Part shown: positions 1 through 7,660 of the stretch, piece by piece | Layout: each line of letters starts with the position of its first letter | Position numbering within the stretch: the stretch's first letter is position 1 | Source of the DNA: Rubripirellula tenax | GTDB lineage: Bacteria; Planctomycetota; Planctomycetia; Pirellulales; Pirellulaceae | NCBI RefSeq assembly: GCF_007860125.1 | Contig: NZ_SJPW01000002.1 | Location: 434,001 to 498,000 of the forward strand | Length of the DNA: 64,000 nucleotides | Direction of reading: 5' to 3' | The notes under the pieces: generated by a model | The model's database searches: none | Told to the model about the DNA's origin: nothing | Seen by the model: the letters and a program-made list of their open reading frames with translations, nothing else | Translations under genes and position numbers: made by a program

Positions 1-2167
1 CTTTGGATGCGTTGTGTTCAAAGGATGAACTTGATGTTCCCGCGAAAGCCGCCCGGTCGGCCGCATCGCAGAATTGGCGAGCGGCGTCACGGAGTTGTTG
101 GTGTGTGGCGGTGATCGCAAGCAACCAATCTCGCTGGGGTCGGCCGGCGATTCGAGGACAACCGGCAACCCTTGCACGCGTTTGCAGGACTCGCATCGCC
201 AGCGCCGTGCGTTTTTTCGGCCAGACGATCGCGCCGATCGGATAAACAACTACTAACCCCAATTCGATCCAGAACAAACGGGTGGCGAACAGCAAACCCG
301 CAGCCAAAATCCATGCAATCGCGTGTGGCCAATACGCGGCGGTAAGCTGCGCCGCGACCAGCCACACGGATGGCGTGTAGATTGGTTGTCGATATCCCGG
401 CGTCGGTTCGATCTCGAACCAACGACCGTCATCGAGACGAACTTCTGTCCAGACGTGAACATCATCGGGTAACACGTTCGTGTGCCCCGCCGAGACATCA
501 AACGCCGACGGACGAACGTAGAAACCGGTGACTAAACGAGACTGCAAACCGATCTGGCGCGCGAGCAGCGCCGCGGCGGTCGCGAACAGATGGTCGCCCC
601 CGCGCCGTGACCGCAAAAAATCGTCGATCGGACGATCCGCTTCCGTTTCGACGCTTCGATCAAACGTGAACTCGGATCGCAGATGCTCGACGATTGCCCG
701 CAGCTTTTCGTAGGGATGATCGCAACCCGCCGTCCAATCCGCGGCATAGTCTTCCAGTCTATGGTCTTCCAACTCTAAATCGACCATCTTGCTCGGCTGA
801 CCACGTGACAGGCCGTCCCACAATTCGTCTTCCATCACCTTCGCGTACGCGACATGCACGACCGTCAACGGAGGTACCTTTTCTCGCCCCGGCATAAAGA
901 AGGACCCGTCGTCGTCGATCGCAAAGAAGTCGGGCCGGTCGACTTCTTTGACATGAACTCCCGTCGTAGTCATAGGGACGGGAATTCGCGTCGAATCCAA
1001 ACGCAGCACCTTGAGCTGATTGACTCGCGTTGTGGATTGGCCAAACGATCCGGCGACTGTTGGGTCCATGAACCAATCCGCATTACCTTGCACGTGATGC
1101 GATAGCGTTTCTTGTCGGTGGTTGGCGGTGTTGGTCCAATTCACACCGTCGAAGGTGTCGTAGCGGTTCATTGCCAGTCGCGTTCCGGTCGGGCCAGCCC
1201 ATTGGATCACTGCCTTCTCAGTGGCATCGGTCAAGTTCAGGTGTTTCTTCGGCGGTACGCGATCGGTTGAAAACGAGCTGCCGCCCTTCTCGCTCTTGGC
1301 CGTCTTGGCGTGGGCTTCCAAGACTTGATCGGGAGTCATGGCTTGTCGTCGTTCCCATTTGTTCTTCTTTTTTGGCTCGCCAATCGAATCACTGAACATG
1401 TCGAACAAGGTCGATTCGGTCGATTCTAAAAACAGGTCTGATTCGACCGCGCCGAATGATTCGGCATGATCCTTGGCGGCGATCGCGGCATCGCCTGTTC
1501 CCACGCCGCTGCGCGCCGCCGGATCGGACCAATGTGAACCGCCGCTGAAGGGCATGAAACCGGACGCGAATCGTTTGGATTCTGCAAAGCGATCTCGCAC
1601 GCCCCATCCGCTGATGACGCAAAGGGTGATCGCGGCAAGCACCGACATCGGACGCACACCCGTTCCTCGACGCACTTGTTGCACGGCACACAATTCCAGT
1701 CGTTCCCAGTGGTTCGCCACCAAGTGCCACACACAAACCGCCATCCAAGCCATCGCCAACACGACGGCATAGCGATCGTCGGAAATCGTCACGGCAAAGA
1801 GTGTCAGGAAGCCCGATGCAACCAATGACATCGCTTGGGTGCGTCGGGATCCGATGGCCATCGCTAGCGACGCGGTACCGAAGGTTGTCAGCGCCGTCAT
1901 TTCAAATGCGATCGGAGATCCGCAGGCTCTCGCGATGAACGCAAGCGTGATCGGCATGACGACGACGCCAATAGAACTTGCCAATAATGCTGCTGAAGTT
2001 GGAAATCGGAACAGACCAACGATGAAAAGCACTGCGATGGCGAGCACTTCGGCGACGAACATCGCTCTCGATTCGACGGGAAAACGAAGGGCTCCGACCG
2101 CCGTCAACGATAGGAGTGCCATCACGATGGCTTCGGTCGTTCGCCGGTTAAGCTGCCGAGCGTGCAT
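1..2167 (-). CDS. Transglutaminase-like (TgpA-type) membrane protein, C-terminus beyond the window
   Basis: The minus-strand frame is open from the ATG at 2167 to the window edge (722 codons seen). Residues 1-190 hold several hydrophobic segments and a soluble transglutaminase core follows at about 480-600, then two more membrane segments and a basic tail: the TgpA layout. The core has RSRRGGDHLFATAA, LVTGFY, DVHVWTEV and WFEIEPTPGY, which match the Cys, His and Asp blocks of the family. His571 is present, but the nucleophilic Cys is Asp (residue 525) and the acidic residue is Glu587. The start overlaps the DUF58 gene by 20 bp, so the two are probably translated together, as DUF58 and transglutaminase genes often are. 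Family members are thought to act on envelope peptides, but catalysis by a thiol is not expected here. No ATP- or sugar-binding motif is seen. The fold call is strong; the function is unknown. Confidence 0.85.
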   Translation of the reverse strand, partial: MHARQLNRRTTEAIVMALLSLTAVGALRFPVESRAMFVAEVLAIAVLFIVGLFRFPTSAALLASSIGVVVMPITLAFIARACGSPIAFEMTALTTFGTASLAMAIGSRRTQAMSLVASGFLTLFAVTISDDRYAVVLAMAWMAVCVWHLVANHWERLELCAVQQVRRGTGVRPMSVLAAITLCVISGWGVRDRFAESKRFASGFMPFSGGSHWSDPAARSGVGTGDAAIAAKDHAESFGAVESDLFLESTESTLFDMFSDSIGEPKKKNKWERRQAMTPDQVLEAHAKTAKSEKGGSSFSTDRVPPKKHLNLTDATEKAVIQWAGPTGTRLAMNRYDTFDGVNWTNTANHRQETLSHHVQGNADWFMDPTVAGSFGQSTTRVNQLKVLRLDSTRIPVPMTTTGVHVKEVDRPDFFAIDDDGSFFMPGREKVPPLTVVHVAYAKVMEDELWDGLSRGQPSKMVDLELEDHRLEDYAADWTAGCDHPYEKLRAIVEHLRSEFTFDRSVETEADRPIDDFLRSRRGGDHLFATAAALLARQIGLQSRLVTGFYVRPSAFDVSAGHTNVLPDDVHVWTEVRLDDGRWFEIEPTPGYRQPIYTPSVWLVAAQLTAAYWPHAIAWILAAGLLFATRLFWIELGLVVVYPIGAIVWPKKRTALAMRVLQTRARVAGCPRIAGRPQRDWLLAITATHQQLRDAARQFCDAADRAAFAGTSSSSFEHNASK

Positions 2168-3302
2168 CACGCACCTCCTGCCACAAACTGGCCAACGCGA
2201 TCCCCAAATCATCATCCATCGCGACGACGATCTCACGAGTCTTGCCGCCGCCTCGACGCCCGCCTTGCGGGTCGCTGATGCGGATCGCTACCTCGCCATC
2301 GGCCGAACCGGTAACCGTGATACTGGCCTTCGAGACCGCCGGAATCATCGGCTGACAAGTCTCGCCGTCAACGGGCACACTCGCCAGAGCGTCGAGCATC
2401 TGGCGGCGTCCTCGCACATCTAGTCGGTACGTCAGCCACCGATCGCCCAATCGCACGCGTGTCGTCACACGTACTTGATGCAGCGACGACAACACGCTCG
2501 CGGCCACGCGAATCCGTCGATCGAGCGATTCGCGAGACGCACCACGCGACGTATCGATGAAGACATCCAAGTCCACCGACTGTGGGCCACCTCGTTCGGT
2601 CACGACCAACGAATCGGATCGCGCCGATGCGACCCAGTTGACATGCTTGGCCGAATCGCCACGTCGGAATGATCGCACGCCGACGAAGTCACCGCTGCGA
2701 CCGCCGCGGCTTCCATCGCCTTGATCGGCATTGGTCCGTCCGGCGACAGGAAACAGTCCTAGAATGGAATAGCATTTGGGCCAAACCGTCAGCGGATTGA
2801 CATCGGGCAGTTCTCGCCGTGCTGTCCAAATCCCAAACGGAAACGAACACGTGACTTGCGGTCGTGTGACGGGGTAGTGGCCGCGAAGGCGAGGTGTCAC
2901 ATCGATGCAGAATTCGGCGGTGCAAAGCGGCGGAACGCATGCCAGGCTGGCGGTCGGATTCGTCTCGCCGGCCATGTGGCGGTCCAAGTAGCCTTCGATC
3001 GCCAATCCCCAAACGGGCAGCGGAATTCGGTTGCGAACACTCAACACCATCCGGCAGGAATCGCCTTCGTGAACGGCATCGGTTTCCGGATGCAAGCCAC
3101 ATCGCGTCACCCGCACGGCGACCCACGGCCACGCCATGCCGATGACCAAGATCGCGGTCAGGGATGCGGCCAAGGTCCAACCGATGGGGCTGAAGTACAG
3201 CCCGACCATGACACTGATCGCGGTCGCCAATACGAACCAACCGACGGGTTCTTTCAGCCAATAAACGAAACGATTTGCCCACGGGCAAAAGTCAGTCGTC
3301 AT
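2148..3302 (-). CDS. DUF58 domain membrane protein
   Basis: A 384-residue protein with two hydrophobic segments near the N-terminus (about 20-65), a beta-rich middle part and the DUF58 signature around VGVRSFRRGDSAKHVNW followed by ASARSD. DUF58 proteins have a von Willebrand A-like fold and are usually encoded with a MoxR ATPase and a transglutaminase; here the transglutaminase partner follows directly, overlapping by 20 bp, but no MoxR gene lies upstream in the window. Their biochemical role is poorly known; envelope assembly or stress functions have been suggested. I chose the ATG at 3302 because the recognisable part begins right there (TTDFCPWANRF). An in-frame ATG at 3353 and a GTG at 3416 would add 17 or 38 residues without any feature I recognise. 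Confidence 0.85.
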   Translation of the reverse strand: MTTDFCPWANRFVYWLKEPVGWFVLATAISVMVGLYFSPIGWTLAASLTAILVIGMAWPWVAVRVTRCGLHPETDAVHEGDSCRMVLSVRNRIPLPVWGLAIEGYLDRHMAGETNPTASLACVPPLCTAEFCIDVTPRLRGHYPVTRPQVTCSFPFGIWTARRELPDVNPLTVWPKCYSILGLFPVAGRTNADQGDGSRGGRSGDFVGVRSFRRGDSAKHVNWVASARSDSLVVTERGGPQSVDLDVFIDTSRGASRESLDRRIRVAASVLSSLHQVRVTTRVRLGDRWLTYRLDVRGRRQMLDALASVPVDGETCQPMIPAVSKASITVTGSADGEVAIRISDPQGGRRGGGKTREIVVAMDDDLGIALASLWQEVRDARSAA

Positions 3303-3449
3303 TACTTGTGACAACCAACCAACGCGCGTGGACCCGGCATGGACAATCGCCATGATGAGCGCACCTTCGGCACGAGGATCATACAGATAAAGACGCCGGC
3401 TTCGGAAAGCCGACACGAACGCGGATCGTCGGCCGGAAATGGCTGACGA

Positions 3450-3863
3450 CTAGCTCACGCGCTGCGGTGGTCCTCGGACAGAAAGCCCGGAAAGGAAGAT
3501 CGGATCAACGAAATCGGAATCGACGTCGCGTCCCAGACGCTGGGTCAGCAGCGGCGTCCAAACAATGTCGCTTGCGACGGCGAGCGTCGTATGCCGGAAG
3601 GCCAGAAAGTTCTGGCAAACGCTACAGCGATCCGAGTCGTGTTCGTGCGACGGTTCAGGATGGTCGCTCGTCGATTCGTCCTGCGCCGATTGCGGTTGCC
3701 CGCAGTGGTGGTGGCCGCAACAAGACTTCGTCGTTGATGCTTCGCTGCACGTCGTCGCATCTGAGGCCGCCCCGCAGGCACCGACGTGGACCCACCCTGC
3801 AACATTGCTAAATAGCAACGCCGCCAGCAACAGATACGTCGACAAAGCTCGCCGGGGTGTCAA
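3450..3863 (-). CDS. Small exported Cys/His-rich protein, DUF2946-like
   Basis: 137 residues. The N-terminus (ALSTYLLLAALLFSNVAGW) is a likely signal peptide or anchor. The middle is rich in Cys, His and Ser (CCGHHHCG, then SHEHDSDRCSVC), and the end is LSGLSVRGPPQRVS. The spacing of a Cys-His cluster, a CxxC and a terminal RGPP motif recalls the DUF2946 family, small exported proteins often found near metal-efflux genes, but no such genes are next to it here. The start is a TTG at 3863; no in-frame ATG was found, and a second TTG seven codons in would also keep the signal sequence. A periplasmic metal-binding role is an inference from the Cys/His content. It sits upstream of the DUF58 gene on the same strand but about 150 bp away. 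Confidence 0.6.
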   Translation of the reverse strand: MTPRRALSTYLLLAALLFSNVAGWVHVGACGAASDATTCSEASTTKSCCGHHHCGQPQSAQDESTSDHPEPSHEHDSDRCSVCQNFLAFRHTTLAVASDIVWTPLLTQRLGRDVDSDFVDPIFLSGLSVRGPPQRVS

Positions 3864-4086
3864 AGCAAAGAAACCATCGTTGAAAACAGAATATCGCTGA
3901 GCGTCTTGAAAAAACGCTTCGAAAAATCAACGGTCCGACCAAGGATCACTTGATTCTTCATCAATGGCTACGAATTGTCAATTGAGAAGGTTCGAGACGC
4001 GAAAAATAACCCGTTTTCGCAGCGGCGAAGTCCGAGCCGTTATGGTAGGTGTCCCCCAGCCGAACCCCAATCGTGGTCCTTTCTGA

Positions 4087-5529
4087 ATGCACAAGTCAAT
4101 CGTGTTATTCGTCGCAATGTCGCTGACTCCTGAAATCGTGATCGCTCAGTTGCCTGACGATTCGCCGCGGATGTCACCGCTGGTCCGAGTTGTCGCGCAA
4201 GTCGAGCCGGCGGTGGTGGCTCTGTTCATTCCAGATCCTGATGATAACCGCCGGTTTTCATCCGGCAGCGGAACGATCCTGCATCCGGATGGCTACGCGA
4301 TCACGAACAATCATGTCGTCAAAGGCGAAACGGGACTCGCCGTCCTGCGAGGAAAAGCGGTGCGTTTCAAAGTCGTGGGTCGGTCACCAGAAAAGGACTT
4401 GGCGATCATCAAGCTGCGCGACCACCAAGGTCATTTGCCGATCGTGCCTCTGGGGCACAGCCACGACGTTCTCAACGGCGAGACGGTCGCCGTCGTCGGG
4501 AATCCGGGTGGACGCGGCACCATCGTGACGGCGGGCATCATCAGCGCAAAAGGCACCCACCTGACGTCGCCTAGCGCGTTGTGGGCCAGCCAAACAGAAA
4601 CCAAATGGCGTGACGACTTCATCCAGTACGATGCCGCCACGAACCGAGGAAACTCGGGCGGCGCGTTGATCAACATGGACGGCGAATTGATCGGAGTTGT
4701 GGCGGCGCTGATTCCCGGCGAACAAAACAGCAGTTTCGCAATCCCCATCGATCGTGTCCGCCGATTGCTAGAACGAATCGTTGAACCGGAGCTGATCCAC
4801 CAGCGCAGCGTCGGAATCGGATTGAATCCGCTGGCCGATTCGGCCTTGGTCACTAGCGTGACGTCGGGATCGCCCGCCGACAAAGCGGGCGTTCACACTT
4901 TCGACGTTCTGCAATCGGTTGATGGCCGGCCGCTTTCCAATGCCGCGGATTGGTTGTGGACGCTGGATGCATGTTTGTCCGGGGGCGATGCGATTTCGGT
5001 CGTCGTCCGTCGCGGTGAACAAATCCTTCCGATCGAAATCACGCCATCAAAATCGGGTGTCGTTCGGGCTGCCGAAGTTCCTGCGGAGACTGAGTTGAAT
5101 GCGGGGTTGTCGTTCGAGTTCTTCGATGGCGAGTTCAGTGTTTTGCCCGATTTCGCACAACTGGCCCAATCCAGAAAGGGGAGCGTCGAATCCCTAGATT
5201 TGAAAGCGATTCAAGGCGACACGGAAGATAACTTTGCGGTGAAGTTGAAAGGGTTCATGAAAGTAGACGATCCTGGGTTGTACCGCGTGAGTTTGAACTC
5301 TGACGACGGTAGCCGGCTCGTCTTTCATGGCGACGTCTTGATCAACAACGACGGCAATCATCCGCCGATGACGCTCAGCCGACTGGTGCGTGTGGCCGCA
5401 GGGCTGCACCCGATCGAGATTGAGTACTTTGAATCCAGCGGCGAGAATGTACTGGAACTAAAACTCGAGCGACTCGACGCCACTAAGAACGGTGTCGCCG
5501 TGCCCGTCTCGGTATCATTCATGCACTGA
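4087..5529 (+). CDS. HtrA/DegP-type serine protease with PDZ and PA14-like domains
   Basis: 480 residues with an N-terminal signal peptide ending near AQLPDD. The trypsin-like domain (about 30-235) has a complete triad: His76 (AITNNHVV), Asp104 (EKDLAIIKL) and Ser190 (NRGNSGGAL). A PDZ domain follows (about 240-330; SVTSGSPADKAGVHTFDVL). Residues 345-475 look like a PA14 beta-barrel (RVSLNSDDGSRLVF, then GLHPIEIEYFE), a module that usually binds carbohydrate. HtrA proteins degrade misfolded envelope proteins; the added PA14 suggests tethering to glycans or a surface substrate, which is an inference. Typical DegP proteins have two PDZ domains and no PA14. The gene stands alone, with about 220 bp upstream and a palindrome downstream before a convergent gene. 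The ATG at 4087 gives the complete signal peptide. Confidence 0.92.
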   Translation: MHKSIVLFVAMSLTPEIVIAQLPDDSPRMSPLVRVVAQVEPAVVALFIPDPDDNRRFSSGSGTILHPDGYAITNNHVVKGETGLAVLRGKAVRFKVVGRSPEKDLAIIKLRDHQGHLPIVPLGHSHDVLNGETVAVVGNPGGRGTIVTAGIISAKGTHLTSPSALWASQTETKWRDDFIQYDAATNRGNSGGALINMDGELIGVVAALIPGEQNSSFAIPIDRVRRLLERIVEPELIHQRSVGIGLNPLADSALVTSVTSGSPADKAGVHTFDVLQSVDGRPLSNAADWLWTLDACLSGGDAISVVVRRGEQILPIEITPSKSGVVRAAEVPAETELNAGLSFEFFDGEFSVLPDFAQLAQSRKGSVESLDLKAIQGDTEDNFAVKLKGFMKVDDPGLYRVSLNSDDGSRLVFHGDVLINNDGNHPPMTLSRLVRVAAGLHPIEIEYFESSGENVLELKLERLDATKNGVAVPVSVSFMH

Positions 5530-5566
5530 ATCCATCTGTAACCGTTCACGGATCGGTGTGATGAAA

Positions 5567-5643
5567 GTAGGGTGCGTGCTCGCCACGCACCACCACGGAT
5601 CGCTTGTGGGCGGCGTCTGGTGCGTGACGAGCACGCACCCTAC
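5567..5643. repeat. Near-perfect 26-bp inverted repeat between convergent genes
   Basis: The left arm (5567-5592) begins GTAGGGTGCGTGCTCGCCAC and the right arm (5618-5643) is its reverse complement with a single mismatch, around a 25-bp spacer. It lies 37 bp after the protease stop and 45 bp before the end of the convergent phosphatase gene. It can form a very stable cruciform or hairpin and could act as a two-way terminator, though no T-run follows either arm. Its GGTGCGT...ACGCACC core resembles dispersed palindromic repeats I recall from other bacterial genomes, so it may be a REP/MITE-like element. I found no second copy in the window. Confidence 0.85.
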
Positions 5644-5687
5644 CTGAACTACTTGAACTGAGTCGACGCGCATCCATCGACGACGAT

Positions 5688-7280
5688 CTAAACTCGCTCT
5701 GCACCGGCCTTGCCTTCTTCGACAACGAATGATGCTCGCGTGACCTGAGGCGAGCCTTTCCGCGTGACGTAGGGAACGACTTGATAGTCGCTTTGCCACT
5801 GCTTGGGCGTGACATCACAACGTACGTAACCTCGCTGGGCATTATGAAACCGAACGAATGGATTCTCAGCCAGGATGATATCGCTGGCCCGCCGGTTGTC
5901 TCCACCGTTACCTCCCGACGAGATCGACGTGCAAACGAATTCGCTGGCGACGGTTGGCGACGCATCGTCGTCAAAATCGATCTTCAAATCATTGACCCAG
6001 TTGGTATGAATGTCGCCAGTCAAAACGACGGGGTTTCTGATTTGTTGGTCGTGCAGAAACTGCATCAATCGACGCCGCGGAACCTCGTAGCCCGGCCATT
6101 GATCCATGCTGTAGGCGATGCCGTCGCCCGCTTTTCGGTCGGCGCGACCCATCATGACTTGTTGCGCCAGCACATTCCAAATGGCCGGTGATTGCCGCAG
6201 TCGATCGTCTAGCCACGTCTGCTGTTCGGGGCCCAACATCGTCTGCTTGTCCGAGAGCGATTCTGGGCAGGGTTCAGATTTGCCGTCTCCACACGGTTGG
6301 TCGCTTCGATACTGTCGCGTATCCAAAACGTCGAAATCCGCCAATCGTCCCCATGAACAACCACGGTAAATTTGCATCAGTGGGCCGCGCGGAATCGCAG
6401 ACTTTCGCAGCGGCATGTGTTCATAAAAAGCTTGGTATGCGTTGGCACGCCGAATCAAGAATGCGGCGGGTTCGACATAGGTTTGTTCGCTGATGTCGCC
6501 GGCATAATTGTTGTCGAATTCATGATCGTCCCACGTGACCAGCCAGGGGAACGCCGCGTGCGATGCTTGCAAGTCGGTGTCCGTTTTGTACTGCGCATGT
6601 CGATTGCGGTAGTCGTCGAGCGAGTCGATCTCGAGGCCAACATGTTTGCGAACCGATCCATGGGCTGCGTCGCCTTCGTAGATATAGTCGCCCAAGTGAA
6701 CGATAAGGTCCAAGTCTTCGTTGGCCATGTGGTAGTAGGCGTTGAAGAAGCCGCTTTCAAAGTGCTGGCAAGACGCGAACGCAAACCGCAACCGGTCGGG
6801 CATGGAATCGATCGCGGGCGCCGTGCGTGTGCGTCCGATCGGACTGACTTCATCGCCTGCTTTGAAACGATACCAATACGAATGACCCGGCTTCAGCCCC
6901 GAAACTTCGACGTGAACGGAATGCGCAAATTCCGGCGATGCGACTTCCATTCCATGGGCGACCTTTTTCTTCATTGCTTCGTCGGAACATACTTCCCAAC
7001 GGACTTCAATATTTTCATTTGGCATTCCCCCGCCGTGCAGCGGATCCGGGGCCAAGCGAGTCCAAAGTACGACGCCGTCGGCCAGCGGATCACCCGACGC
7101 GACTCCGAGGCTGAACGGGTAATCTTTGAACGAAACATTGCTGACCGCGACGCCAAGGGCGGGACGTTGCACCAACGGAATCAACGACAGTGCGGACGCC
7201 GCGCGAATGAATTGCCGGCGGTCAAATCCTGCGTCCCTGAACAAATCGGCGGAGGCCTGAAGCGGAAATTGATTTGCCAT
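5688..7280 (-). CDS. phoD: PhoD-like alkaline phosphatase (phosphodiesterase/monoesterase), Tat-exported
   Basis: 530 residues. A twin-arginine signal (FDRRQFIRAASALSL, Arg21-Arg22) marks Tat export, usual for PhoD enzymes, which fold around Ca/Fe in the cytoplasm. An N-terminal Fn3-like PhoD_N region (VASGDPLADGVVLWTRL) is followed by the metallophosphatase core with VHLGDYIYE, TWDDHEFDNN and VVLTGDIHTNW, the metal-ligand blocks of the family. It should release phosphate from phosphomono- or diesters outside the inner membrane. I preferred the ATG at 7280 over a GTG at 7316, because the Tat signal then has a usual n-region. It is convergent with the HtrA gene. No Pho box is apparent upstream, so phosphate control is not shown. 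Confidence 0.92.
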   Translation of the reverse strand: MANQFPLQASADLFRDAGFDRRQFIRAASALSLIPLVQRPALGVAVSNVSFKDYPFSLGVASGDPLADGVVLWTRLAPDPLHGGGMPNENIEVRWEVCSDEAMKKKVAHGMEVASPEFAHSVHVEVSGLKPGHSYWYRFKAGDEVSPIGRTRTAPAIDSMPDRLRFAFASCQHFESGFFNAYYHMANEDLDLIVHLGDYIYEGDAAHGSVRKHVGLEIDSLDDYRNRHAQYKTDTDLQASHAAFPWLVTWDDHEFDNNYAGDISEQTYVEPAAFLIRRANAYQAFYEHMPLRKSAIPRGPLMQIYRGCSWGRLADFDVLDTRQYRSDQPCGDGKSEPCPESLSDKQTMLGPEQQTWLDDRLRQSPAIWNVLAQQVMMGRADRKAGDGIAYSMDQWPGYEVPRRRLMQFLHDQQIRNPVVLTGDIHTNWVNDLKIDFDDDASPTVASEFVCTSISSGGNGGDNRRASDIILAENPFVRFHNAQRGYVRCDVTPKQWQSDYQVVPYVTRKGSPQVTRASFVVEEGKAGAERV

Positions 7281-7334
7281 AAGATTCCGTCGGATCGGCT
7301 CGAGTGGTTGGGGCACGTCATCGTGGATTGTAGT

Positions 7335-7541
7335 TCACGCCCCGTTGCCGATGGCGTCCGTTGACACATCGGGCTTAGGTTTCGGCCTTGCCTTGAGACT
7401 CTTCGCTTTGCAGAGCCATTGTTTTTCCGGAGCGATACGACCGCATTTTTTGCACAGGAACACGCACTCATCCCAGCGCTGGGTGATTTCGCTGACGCGT
7501 TGTTGAAGCTCCGTCTTCTTGAGTTTGCAAAGCTCTTTCAT
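7335..7541 (-). CDS. Small Cys-rich (zinc-ribbon-like) protein
   Basis: 68 residues from the ATG at 7541. A Lys/Glu-rich helix (MKELCKLKKTELQQRVSEI) is followed by CVFLCKKCGRIAPEKQWLC, that is CxxC plus a third Cys eleven residues on, and a basic Pro/Lys tail. This arrangement resembles small proteins with a CxxCGR...LCKP motif that I recall from several phyla, with no known function. The frame stays open upstream into the end of the beta-propeller gene, so the start is uncertain; a TTG at 7682 would overlap that gene. It lies 54 bp before the phosphatase start on the same strand. I regard it as probably real because the Cys pattern is unlikely by chance, but it could be spurious. Confidence 0.5.
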   Translation of the reverse strand: MKELCKLKKTELQQRVSEITQRWDECVFLCKKCGRIAPEKQWLCKAKSLKARPKPKPDVSTDAIGNGA

Positions 7542-7660
7542 CCACTCATCATACTCAGCGATGACGTGATGGGGCGACGTTTGCAGTTGTGAATCTCGAC
7601 GCCAAATCGCTCCACTGAACCCAAACCAGGGTTTGAAAAAGGGGGGCAGCTTCGCAAGCC

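Noticed and set aside
1839-2423. 194-codon plus-strand frame opposite the transglutaminase/DUF58 junction
   Set aside because: It spans the overlap of two real genes on the other strand and has no domain.
4021-4086. Sigma-70 promoter ahead of the HtrA gene
   Set aside because: Only loose matches (for example TTATGG) were seen and no -35 partner at a proper spacing.
6372-7364. Long plus-strand open frame opposite the PhoD gene
   Set aside because: It is antisense to a gene with intact motifs in every part. Its product has no hydrophobic core pattern and no motif, so it is a shadow of high-GC codon use.
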